Assembly (NCBI GenBank): GCA_028285265.1
Contig: JANQPX010000034.1
Location: forward strand, 1 to 64,000
From: Geminicoccaceae bacterium
GTDB taxonomy: Bacteria; Pseudomonadota; Alphaproteobacteria; Geminicoccales; Geminicoccaceae
Length of the DNA: 64,000 nucleotides
Direction: 5' to 3'
The notes under the pieces are model-generated. The model ran no database searches. It had not been told where the DNA came from and was given only the letters and a program-made list of their open reading frames with translations. Numbering within the stretch: position 1 is the stretch's first letter; each line of letters begins with the position of its first letter. The position numbers and the translations under genes are program-made. Shown piece by piece: positions 42,906-50,777 of this stretch.

Positions 42906-43921
42906 GTGACAAAACGGAGACGTTCGGCGTCACCATCGCTGGGTACGGCTGGTGGGGCCAACATATGGCAAGGCGGCTTGCCGACCATTCCAAGATCACC
43001 GTTCGAGGCGTTACAGAGACGGATGCAGCCAGGCGGCAAGAGATTGTGGCCGCGGGCCAAAGAGCATTTGAGTCGCTGGACGAGGCATTGGCACGTTCTG
43101 ACGTCGATGCCGTCATTCTGACCACGCCCAACCTGCTGCACGAAGAGCAGGTCATCCAATGTGCAAAGGCGGGCAAACACGTCTTCTGTGAGAAGCCGCT
43201 TGGGCTTACCGCAGCGAGTGCCAGGCGCTCGGTCGAGGCTTGCAAAGAAGCAGGCGTGCAGCTCGGCATTGGGCATGAGCGACGGTTCGAAACCGCGATG
43301 CTCGCGCTCAAACGCGCGATCGATCAGCACGACCTCGGCATCATCATGCATGCGGAGGCAGCGTTCAGCCATGACAAGCTCATCCATGTGCCGAATGGCG
43401 ATTGGCGCACCTTAAAAGCAACCGCGCCGGCGGCGGCGATGACAGGCATGGGCATTCACCTAACCGATCTGTTGATCTCATTGTTCGGTCGCGTCGAGAC
43501 GGTGCAGGCGATGACCAGCGACCGCTCGCTCGGCTGGGAGACGGGAGACGTCGTCACCGTGCAGTTCGGCTTTGAAGCCGGTATGACAGGATCACTGAGC
43601 GCCATCCTGCACACGCCCCATTTCATCCGTATGCATGTCTTCGGCTCCGAGCAATGGATCGAGATCCGAAATGCCACCCATCCCGACACGCCTGGTGGCG
43701 AGATCAGCTATGTCGAGTCCAAGACAGGTGCGCCACATGTCGAGACGACCTATCAATGGAACGATGCCGTGGTCGCTAATCTCGAAGCGTTCCACCGCGC
43801 GGCCGTCGGAGAGGCCCGCTACCCGTTCACGCTCGACGAGATGGTGCACAATATTGAAGTGTTGGAAGCGATCACCCTTTCCGCCTCGGACCGGCGCACG
43901 GTGAGGATCGACTCCCTCTGA
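42902..43921 (+). CDS. Gfo/Idh/MocA-family NAD(P)-dependent dehydrogenase 2
   Basis: A 339-residue oxidoreductase. TTG start overlapping the flavin reductase stop. Rossmann start FGVTIAGYGWWGQHMARRL, EKPLGLTAASARRSVE (EKP motif), and GIGHERRFETAMLALKRAI. It lies in a plus-strand row: flavin reductase, two dehydrogenases of this family, and a 3-hydroxyisobutyrate-dehydrogenase-like gene. Confidence 0.9.
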   Translation: MSDKTETFGVTIAGYGWWGQHMARRLADHSKITVRGVTETDAARRQEIVAAGQRAFESLDEALARSDVDAVILTTPNLLHEEQVIQCAKAGKHVFCEKPLGLTAASARRSVEACKEAGVQLGIGHERRFETAMLALKRAIDQHDLGIIMHAEAAFSHDKLIHVPNGDWRTLKATAPAAAMTGMGIHLTDLLISLFGRVETVQAMTSDRSLGWETGDVVTVQFGFEAGMTGSLSAILHTPHFIRMHVFGSEQWIEIRNATHPDTPGGEISYVESKTGAPHVETTYQWNDAVVANLEAFHRAAVGEARYPFTLDEMVHNIEVLEAITLSASDRRTVRIDSL

Positions 43922-43961
43922 CGACCGTGGTGTTATCAACAAAAATGAAGGGAGGCGATGG

Positions 43962-45044
43962 ATGAGACAGGTCGATGTGGCCGTCATCGGAACCGGTTGG
44001 TGCGGCGGCATTCGAGCGGAAACACTCGCCAAGTCAGCGCTGGTCGATCGGCTACATATCTGCGAGATCCGACCAGAACGCCTCAGCGAAGTCAAAGCGC
44101 TTACCAACCCGGCGACGGCGACGTTGCATCATCAAGAGATCATCGACCACCCCGATATCTCGGTCGTCTATATCTCGACGACCCCGGAAGGCACCCACTA
44201 TCCGATCGCGCGCGATTGCCTCAAAGCCGATAAACATGTGCTTTTGGAAAAACCAATCGCACTCGAGCTCTGGGAAGCCGATGAGCTGATCGGCATCGCA
44301 GAAACAAACGGTCTAAAGTTCACGATCGGGTATTCGCAGCGCTTCAATCCCAAGATCGCCTATGCGAAAAAATCGATCGCCGACGGCAAGCTTGGCAAGG
44401 TCGTCAATGTGCTGGTCAGCCGGCATTTGTCGCGCTCGCTCGGCTCCAAGATCGCGAACAGGGTTAAGCTTTCGCCAGCCGCGATGGAATCCACCCACGA
44501 TCTCGACTTTGTTTACTGGATGCTGGCGCCAGCAAAACCGGTGAAGATTTATTCTCAGGGCGCCTATGGCTACATGAAGGAGCGCAATGGCTCCTTCGAT
44601 TGCATGTGGAGCACGATCACCATGGACGATGGCAGTCTGGTGGTGATTGGTGGTGGCTGGAACCTGCCGCCGAGCTATCCGAATTACTGCGGCACGTGGA
44701 TCGAAATCACCGGCACGGAAGGAGCACTCATTCTCGACGATACGTCTCGCGACAACTGGCTGAACACGGTCGAGGGCGGCACCCAATACCCAATGTCCAC
44801 CATGCCGGGGGAGCATGTCGATCATATGTTCGCAGGGCAGATGGGCCCTGAGACGATCCATTTTCTCGAAGACGTTTTGCTCGACCGCGCGACGCTGGTG
44901 GCGCCGAAGCATGCGCGCATGGTCATGGAGAGTTATCTCGGTGCCGATGTCTCTGCAGAAATCGGAGAGCCCGTCGGCCTGCCCCTATCAAACCACTCGC
45001 TATCGCTGCTCCAAGACATGAAAGCACGCCAGGCGTCGGCATGA
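43962..45044 (+). CDS. Gfo/Idh/MocA-family NAD(P)-dependent dehydrogenase 3
   Basis: A 360-residue oxidoreductase. Ribosome site GGGAGGCGATGG before the ATG. Rossmann start VDVAVIGTGWCGGIRAETLA, VLLEKPIALELWEADEL, and GYSQRFNPKIAYAKKSIADG. Closer to dehydrogenase 1 (34880) than to dehydrogenase 2 in its second domain (GYSQRF / GYTQRF and ESTHDLDFVYWML). Overlaps the next gene by ATGA. Confidence 0.9.
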   Translation: MRQVDVAVIGTGWCGGIRAETLAKSALVDRLHICEIRPERLSEVKALTNPATATLHHQEIIDHPDISVVYISTTPEGTHYPIARDCLKADKHVLLEKPIALELWEADELIGIAETNGLKFTIGYSQRFNPKIAYAKKSIADGKLGKVVNVLVSRHLSRSLGSKIANRVKLSPAAMESTHDLDFVYWMLAPAKPVKIYSQGAYGYMKERNGSFDCMWSTITMDDGSLVVIGGGWNLPPSYPNYCGTWIEITGTEGALILDDTSRDNWLNTVEGGTQYPMSTMPGEHVDHMFAGQMGPETIHFLEDVLLDRATLVAPKHARMVMESYLGADVSAEIGEPVGLPLSNHSLSLLQDMKARQASA

Positions 45045-45898
45045 TCCAGAGCGTGGGCATCTTCGGGCTCGGGCTGATCGGCACGGCCATGGCTGAGAGA
45101 CTTCTGTCTTCCGACATCGTCGTTCGGGGTCACGATCCCGCTGATGCTCGCATGGAGCACCTAGCATCGATCGGCGGATTGCCTGCGACGCCCGAGGAGG
45201 TTTGGACAGCGGATGTTATTGTTGCCGCCGTCTTCGACACCGATCAACTCGCCCACGTCATTGAAAACGCACCTGCATATAACCGCAGATGCCTCGTCTC
45301 GGTTAGCACATGCGATCCCGAGCGTATGCCCGGACTTGCGGCGGCTGCGTCGAAGAATGGCATTGATCTGGTCGAAGCACCCATCTCAGGGACCAGCAGC
45401 CAACTAGCTGAAGGGCAGGTCATCTTTTTGGTGGCAGGCTGCGAGAAGACGGCATCAAGCCTCGCGCCGTTCTTCGAAAAACTATCCCATGCCCATTTCC
45501 ATGTCGGCACCATCGGCAACGGTAATCGCACCAAGCTTGCGATCAATCTAATTCTCGGCTTGAACCGGGCAGCCCTTGCCGAAGGCCTTGTCTTCGCGAA
45601 GGCTATCGGGCTCGATCCTGACAACTTTCTCAAACTTGCAGCCCAGTCTTCCGCAGCATCGTCCGTCATGGCTGCTAAGGGCACCTCCATGGCTCGACGA
45701 GACTTTAGGCCCACAGGCCGCATCGCCCAATCGGCAAAGGATTTTTCATTGATCCTTGAAGCCGCAGCAAAATCGGCACAGGACCTGCCTTTTGCTCGTA
45801 CGTATGAAGCGATGATGCAGGATTGCCTTAGCCATGGTGAAGACGATCTCGACAATACCGCAATCCTCCTGGCAATCGAACGCTTCACCCGAGCGTAG
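45041..45898 (+). CDS. 3-hydroxyisobutyrate/tartronate-semialdehyde dehydrogenase family
   Basis: A 285-residue beta-hydroxyacid dehydrogenase. Rossmann start VGIFGLGLIGTAMAERLL. Substrate-loop EAPISGTSSQLAEGQ (family DAPVSGG-type, here SGTSSQ). Catalytic Lys segment GNGNRTKLAINLILGLNRAALAEGL with Lys and Asn in place. Acts on a 2-methyl-3-hydroxy acid or similar. Last gene of the plus-strand row that starts with the flavin reductase. Confidence 0.9.
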   Translation: MIQSVGIFGLGLIGTAMAERLLSSDIVVRGHDPADARMEHLASIGGLPATPEEVWTADVIVAAVFDTDQLAHVIENAPAYNRRCLVSVSTCDPERMPGLAAAASKNGIDLVEAPISGTSSQLAEGQVIFLVAGCEKTASSLAPFFEKLSHAHFHVGTIGNGNRTKLAINLILGLNRAALAEGLVFAKAIGLDPDNFLKLAAQSSAASSVMAAKGTSMARRDFRPTGRIAQSAKDFSLILEAAAKSAQDLPFARTYEAMMQDCLSHGEDDLDNTAILLAIERFTRA

Positions 45899-45901
45899 AG
45901 G

Positions 45902-46876
45902 TCAGGGAGTCAATACGGTCGATCCGGTGGTCGTTCCTGCCTCAAGTAGCCGGTGCGCGTCAACAATGCCCGACAGCGGCATCTTCTGATCAATGTTCAC
46001 GGTGAGCACGCCTTCGCCCACCAGACGGAAAACCTCAGCGGCCGCATAAACGAGATCCTCCCGCAGCTTGATGTAGTCGGCGAGCGTCGGACGCGTGAAG
46101 TAAAGCGAACCTTTGTGCTGTAAAAGACTGGGTGGCACCGGCGGAGCCTCGCCCGTGGTCGCGCCGAAAGACACGAACATTCCAAAGGTCTGAAGACTTT
46201 CTATCGACGCATCGAAGCTGGCTGCACCGACACTGTCATACACCACGGGAACGCCCTTGCCGCCGGTGAGTTCCTGGACGCGTTCCGCGACGTTTTCACT
46301 GTCGCGATCGATCGCCTCAGCATAGCCAAGCTTCAGGATCACCTCGCAATTCGCCTTGCCTGACGTCACACCGATCATGCGCGCGCCGAGATGAGCGCCC
46401 CATTGTCCCGCAAGCTGGCCGACACCACCGGAGGCCGCCCAGAAAAGAACGTCCTGCCCCGGCGTCAGATGGCATGTCCGATTCAGCAGATACTGAACCG
46501 TCGTGCCTTTCATCAAAACAGCTGCCGCAATCTCTTCTGAAATGCCATCCGGGATTTTCACGATCCTGGTAGCGGGTGCATTGCGATGCTTGGCATAGGC
46601 ACCCAAGACCGGGCCATAGGCCACGCGGTCGCCGACAGCTAAATCACTGACATCGGAGCCCACAGCAATGATGCGTCCAGCCGCTTCCAGCCCAAGCGGG
46701 CTCGGCAGGGAAAGTGGGTAAGCGCCAGAGCGCTGGTAGACGTCCATGTAGTTGAGGCCTACAGCCGTCTGCTCGATCTGCACCTCGCCAGGGCCGGGAG
46801 CAGTAAGATCGATCTCCTCGAGGTGTAGAACCTCAGGCCCACCTTGCTCGTGCAACACCACGCGCGTCGTCTTCAT
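45902..46876 (-). CDS. Zinc-free quinone oxidoreductase (QOR-like MDR)
   Basis: A 324-residue medium-chain reductase lacking the zinc ligands, typical of quinone oxidoreductase. Visible are the VGLNYMDVYQRSGAYPL catalytic region, PLGLEAAGRIIAVG, and the NADPH fold at VLFWAASGGVGQLAGQWGAHLGARMIG. Reduces quinones or conjugated ketones with NADPH. Separated from the DUF1330 gene by 18 bp and co-directional with it. Confidence 0.9.
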   Translation of the reverse strand: MKTTRVVLHEQGGPEVLHLEEIDLTAPGPGEVQIEQTAVGLNYMDVYQRSGAYPLSLPSPLGLEAAGRIIAVGSDVSDLAVGDRVAYGPVLGAYAKHRNAPATRIVKIPDGISEEIAAAVLMKGTTVQYLLNRTCHLTPGQDVLFWAASGGVGQLAGQWGAHLGARMIGVTSGKANCEVILKLGYAEAIDRDSENVAERVQELTGGKGVPVVYDSVGAASFDASIESLQTFGMFVSFGATTGEAPPVPPSLLQHKGSLYFTRPTLADYIKLREDLVYAAAEVFRLVGEGVLTVNIDQKMPLSGIVDAHRLLEAGTTTGSTVLTP

Positions 46877-46894
46877 CAGTCGTCCCCCCCAACG

Positions 46895-47200
46895 TCACTT
46901 CGTGAATTCGCCGGCTTCGAGCATAACGGTTTCCACTTCGCCAGCACCATTCTCGCGGCGATGACGCGCCGCTGCATCATATTGAGGCGACTGGAAACAG
47001 GCGACACCACTCTCGAAATCGGGAAACTCGATAACCACGAACCGGTGAAACTTCTCCGGTCCCTCCATGATCTGATACTTGCCGCCGCGCGCCAGAACCT
47101 TGCCGCCATATTGGGCGATGATGCGGGGCACTTGATCCGTGTAGCGCTTGTAGGCGACCGGATCGTTGATGCGTGAGCGCGCAAGCCAATAGGCGGTCAT
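46895..47200 (-). CDS. DUF1330 protein
   Basis: A 101-residue ferredoxin-like (dimeric alpha/beta barrel) protein of the DUF1330 family: YWLARSRINDPVAYKRYTDQVPRIIAQYGGKVLARGG, then GPEKFHRFVVIEFPDFESGVACFQSPQYDAA. Ribosome site GGAGGCAGT before the Met. Often beside oxidoreductases and thought to be a small enzyme or binding partner. Forms a pair with the quinone oxidoreductase downstream. Confidence 0.88.
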   Translation of the reverse strand: MTAYWLARSRINDPVAYKRYTDQVPRIIAQYGGKVLARGGKYQIMEGPEKFHRFVVIEFPDFESGVACFQSPQYDAAARHRRENGAGEVETVMLEAGEFTK

Positions 47201-47664
47201 CCACTGCCTCCGTGATGATGTCGAGACTGCTTATTATCGTGGCGGAGTTCGCGGTCAGTGCAAAGTTCAATATGGACGTCAAACAACTGTCCGGGTCTCA
47301 TTCAAACAAGCAATGAGGCGAACAGGGCGTCTCAAAGAGACATCATTGAGTGTCCGGCAGTGCTCACCTACCGTCCAGGCACGATGAACCCATGTCGATA
47401 TCCTAAAACGGCACCACAGTTCAGTCACTTAGCCATCGAATTACCCATCCGCCTGCCGCTATCCCTTCGAACACCTCTTCCGCGAACGAACATCGTTGTC
47501 TGCCACGAGACCATGCCGCCTTGGTGGAACAGCTCGAGTGCCCCCTGACACGAGGCGTGCCACCTTCGCTTTGTCAAACAGGTGCGAGAACACAAAGGCA
47601 GCTCAGAAGCCACCGCACAAAAATCGGCGTTTTCGTCCGGCATGAGGGCACACTTGCCGTTGGT
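47201..47664. other. Intergenic region
   Basis: Several short open frames exist on both strands but none has a ribosome site and conserved motif together. No hairpin with T-run was found. Likely holds the promoter of the DUF1330/quinone oxidoreductase pair at its left side. Confidence 0.35.
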
Positions 47665-50343
47665 TCAGAATTGACCGTTGTCGGCATCAACCCATTGCTG
47701 GATCAGGCGAATCATGCTCGGGGTCAGGCGAGGTGCGGAATTGGCCTCGATACCGCCTGGATGGTCCCCGTAAGCATGAACACCGACCACCGTCGGTAGG
47801 TCCTCCCCGGTGCGGTAGATGTAGGCGGGCGAGCCACTTTGGCCGCCATTGGTATCGACGTCGTAGTGAATACGGCGCTGATCGAGATCGAGCACGCGAT
47901 TTTGATGGTGGAGCAGATGAGTGCCCCGCCCTTCGTCCCAGGGATAACCACTGACATTGATCAAATGGTTGCGGAGCTCATGATCTGGGAGGGAGGCCGC
48001 GCCAAACCAACCAACTCTGTCACCGAGGGGCTCATCGAGGTGGATGGCGCCGATGTCGAAGTCGGGGTCATGGTGATCGACCCAGCGCCTGAGCGTCGAG
48101 AAACGCTGAACAGTATGCACGCCAAATTCAGGCGGTTCAGTACCATCGAGACCGGGCGTCACAACGATCTCCCTCGCCCAGCCATTCATGTCCCGATGAA
48201 AGACGCAGTGACCGGCAGTGATCAGGGTTCGCGGCCCGACGAACCATGCGGTACCGACGGCGTCGCCCGCCGAGGAGCGAATGCGGAGTGCGCATATGCG
48301 TCGCCAGGGCACACCGGTGGTCTCCCGTACCCGCTGGCGATCATCTTCGCCCAGGATCGATTCCGTCCTGTAACCAAACCCTAGCATTTTTTCCGTGCTC
48401 TTTGGGGTCGGAACGTCCGTCTCGCCGGGCTCGCTACCTTGACTGCCTCGGTGAATCACGGGCTCTTGAAACACCCCGCTCGAGACCAGCGCACGCTCCG
48501 TCGGCGCGGCGGCCAGATTGCTGACCGAGACAAGCTCGCCTGTATCGGAGGGCTGCACTGGCATCGAAACACTGCCACCGCCATCATCGCCTGACGGCGA
48601 AGTTTGTGGATCGACCGGAGCCGACGTCACCTGACGAGCCGGCTTGCGCGCCTCACCAAGCAAGCTTCGAAGCGGTGCGGAGACAGAGCTGGCACTTGCG
48701 GCATGGAGGGACGGTGACACCTTCGGTTTAATAACCGCGGTCTCAGTCGACGTGCCGGGGCGGAGTCTTTCCTGCGCCTTGTTGTAAGCAAGCCAGGCAA
48801 TCTCCAAGCCGTAGCGCTGGCGTTCGGCGAGATTGAGACCGAGATCGTCGAGATCGTGTCCCGTGGTCCTGGCGACCAGTTCGGGGACGTCTTCGGCATC
48901 GGTTTCGTCGGCATCAGCCTGCACCGCCGCAATGATCGCACTTTCCGTCATAGGCGTCCCCATGGGATCGGCCCTCAACAACGCCTCAGCATCGACGATC
49001 CCAGTCCCATAATTACTCGGGTCCCACTGGCCGTGATCCGGTCGACGCGCGGTGTCCCGCAGTAGGCCACGGAAGCGATCCTGCAGTTTTTCACCAGGCT
49101 TGAGCGTTGCGATCAGCTTGTCACGGCCATGATAGGCGAGCCAAAGCGCGGCGACACCGGCGGTCAGAGCGACGGCGAAGGATGTGCCCTGACCTCCTTC
49201 AATCTTGTCGGTGCCAGCGCTTGGCTTTTGCCGCTTGGCGCGCCATACCAGTTCGGCCGGCGCGGACACGTCGACCGCTCGCCCAAAGCTCGATCCCTTC
49301 CAGGGCAGATCGCGCTCATTCGTACCGGCGATCGCGATACACTGCTTGAGCGCTGCAGGATGGACCACGATCCCGACGCAGTTGCCAGCGGCCGCCATGA
49401 CGAGAATGTTGTCCTTGACCGCACGCTTGATCGCCTTCTTGAGACTCTTACTCTTCAAGCCGCCGAGACTCATGGTGATCACTTGTGCGCCTTGCTTACG
49501 CGCATAGTTGATACCCTTGGCGACCGAGCCCTGGGTTACCCGCACCACGCTGCGTATCGCCCGAACCGGAAGCAAGGTTGCTTGGGTGGCGGAGCCGGTG
49601 ATCTTGTTGTCCTGGCGACTGACGATCACGCTGCCTGTGGAGATACCATGTCCAGGATTTTGAAACTTCTGGAATAGTCCGGACTTGGTCAGCGGGTCGA
49701 TCGGCAGGCTTTCGCCCCCTTCGATGAAGTTAGCTCCAGGGCGCATGTCCAAGGCCGAGCCTTCGAGTTCGTCATGCTTGTTGACGCCCGTGTCGATATG
49801 GCCGATCAGAACATCCCTTCCACGAGGCTTGCCACCCTTTGGCAATTTGAGATTCCAAGCCTTGTCGATCCGCATATTCTTGAGCGCCCACTTCGTGTCT
49901 TCCGGCGCATCATCATCCACCCAGCAGCCACCGAGGAGCGCCGACTCGCGATCAGCCTCGTCGTCCGGCTCGATCACATTGGCGAAGTCGGTCTCGAGAT
50001 CCGGCTCGATGCTGCGCAGATCCAGCATGTCACGCAGATAGTAACCTAGCTCGAACGGGCTCTCATCGAGATCGCGATGCTCCAGGCCGTGGATCTCAAG
50101 CTCATAGAAGTGGGCCAGCTCCTGATCCTCGGCTTTCCCGGAGTCATGCTCGTCAGGAAACATCGGCGAGACGTCGAACGTAACGTCAAGGACAGTGCTG
50201 AGACGCGCCCGCAGATCGTCTATGGCCTCAAGTGAGGTGGTCTCGAGCACATAGCCGAGGCTGGTTTTGAGCGCGGTCTCGGTGCTTACGGCACGCTGCA
50301 CCAAGCGAATCTGCTGGAGCGTGGCTCTCACGGAATCATTCAT
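47665..50343 (-). CDS. Dual serine protease: subtilisin (S8) plus V8/trypsin-like domain
   Basis: An 892-residue protein without a signal peptide. Residues 1-150 are an acidic N-terminal region, perhaps a propeptide. Residues about 150-460 are a subtilisin domain: IGHIDTGVNKHDE (Asp184), NPGHGISTGSVI (His232), AAAGN (oxyanion Asn321) and GGQGTSFAVALTAG (Ser388). Residues about 460-650 are a disordered Pro/Ser linker. Residues about 680-892 are a V8 glutamyl-endopeptidase/trypsin-like domain: TAGHCVF (His712), DPDFDIGAIHL (Asp763) and NGGQSGSPAYI (Ser836). Both catalytic sets are complete. Start Met preceded by GAGGAT. Divergent from the papain-hydrolase gene, separated by 434 bp. May be a cytosolic protease cascade component; unknown trigger and target. 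Confidence 0.85.
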   Translation of the reverse strand: MNDSVRATLQQIRLVQRAVSTETALKTSLGYVLETTSLEAIDDLRARLSTVLDVTFDVSPMFPDEHDSGKAEDQELAHFYELEIHGLEHRDLDESPFELGYYLRDMLDLRSIEPDLETDFANVIEPDDEADRESALLGGCWVDDDAPEDTKWALKNMRIDKAWNLKLPKGGKPRGRDVLIGHIDTGVNKHDELEGSALDMRPGANFIEGGESLPIDPLTKSGLFQKFQNPGHGISTGSVIVSRQDNKITGSATQATLLPVRAIRSVVRVTQGSVAKGINYARKQGAQVITMSLGGLKSKSLKKAIKRAVKDNILVMAAAGNCVGIVVHPAALKQCIAIAGTNERDLPWKGSSFGRAVDVSAPAELVWRAKRQKPSAGTDKIEGGQGTSFAVALTAGVAALWLAYHGRDKLIATLKPGEKLQDRFRGLLRDTARRPDHGQWDPSNYGTGIVDAEALLRADPMGTPMTESAIIAAVQADADETDAEDVPELVARTTGHDLDDLGLNLAERQRYGLEIAWLAYNKAQERLRPGTSTETAVIKPKVSPSLHAASASSVSAPLRSLLGEARKPARQVTSAPVDPQTSPSGDDGGGSVSMPVQPSDTGELVSVSNLAAAPTERALVSSGVFQEPVIHRGSQGSEPGETDVPTPKSTEKMLGFGYRTESILGEDDRQRVRETTGVPWRRICALRIRSSAGDAVGTAWFVGPRTLITAGHCVFHRDMNGWAREIVVTPGLDGTEPPEFGVHTVQRFSTLRRWVDHHDPDFDIGAIHLDEPLGDRVGWFGAASLPDHELRNHLINVSGYPWDEGRGTHLLHHQNRVLDLDQRRIHYDVDTNGGQSGSPAYIYRTGEDLPTVVGVHAYGDHPGGIEANSAPRLTPSMIRLIQQWVDADNGQF

Positions 50344-50777
50344 GTCATCAATCCTCAAAAGGGCTATAGGCGGGCCGCTTGGAACACGCCTCTCTACGGC
50401 TTCTCGTCGGGCATTCTGAAAGGGGAAGGCCAACCAACGCACGCGCCTGGCAAGGGCTGCTCTGCTTATCAAACACCATCAACAATCACCACGATCGGGC
50501 CAAAAACGATAGAAATCTTAGTTACTTCAAGCACCAATAAATCGACGATCGGCAAAAGTCTGGCAGCCAAAAATCAACCTCGTAGTGAACTTCTCTAAGA
50601 TCGTCAAGCAACACGGTTTTGACCGAAAAGTATGTTACAGGCACCACCCATTTGGGGTGTGTAGAAGGCTCTTACTTCATGCTTATGATGTAGAATGACG
50701 TCAAGCACGCTATAGAGAGCGCCAGGATGCGGCTGGACCGGCACCGGCTGCGGGATGATCAGGGGATATCTTACGAG
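50344..50777. other. Shared upstream region of the divergent protease genes
   Basis: 434 bp between the divergent dual-protease and papain-hydrolase genes. AT-rich around 50500-50590. It must hold both promoters. The plus-strand frame is open for 17 codons upstream of the chosen start at 50778. No clear -10/-35 pair or operator symmetry could be picked. Confidence 0.35.
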
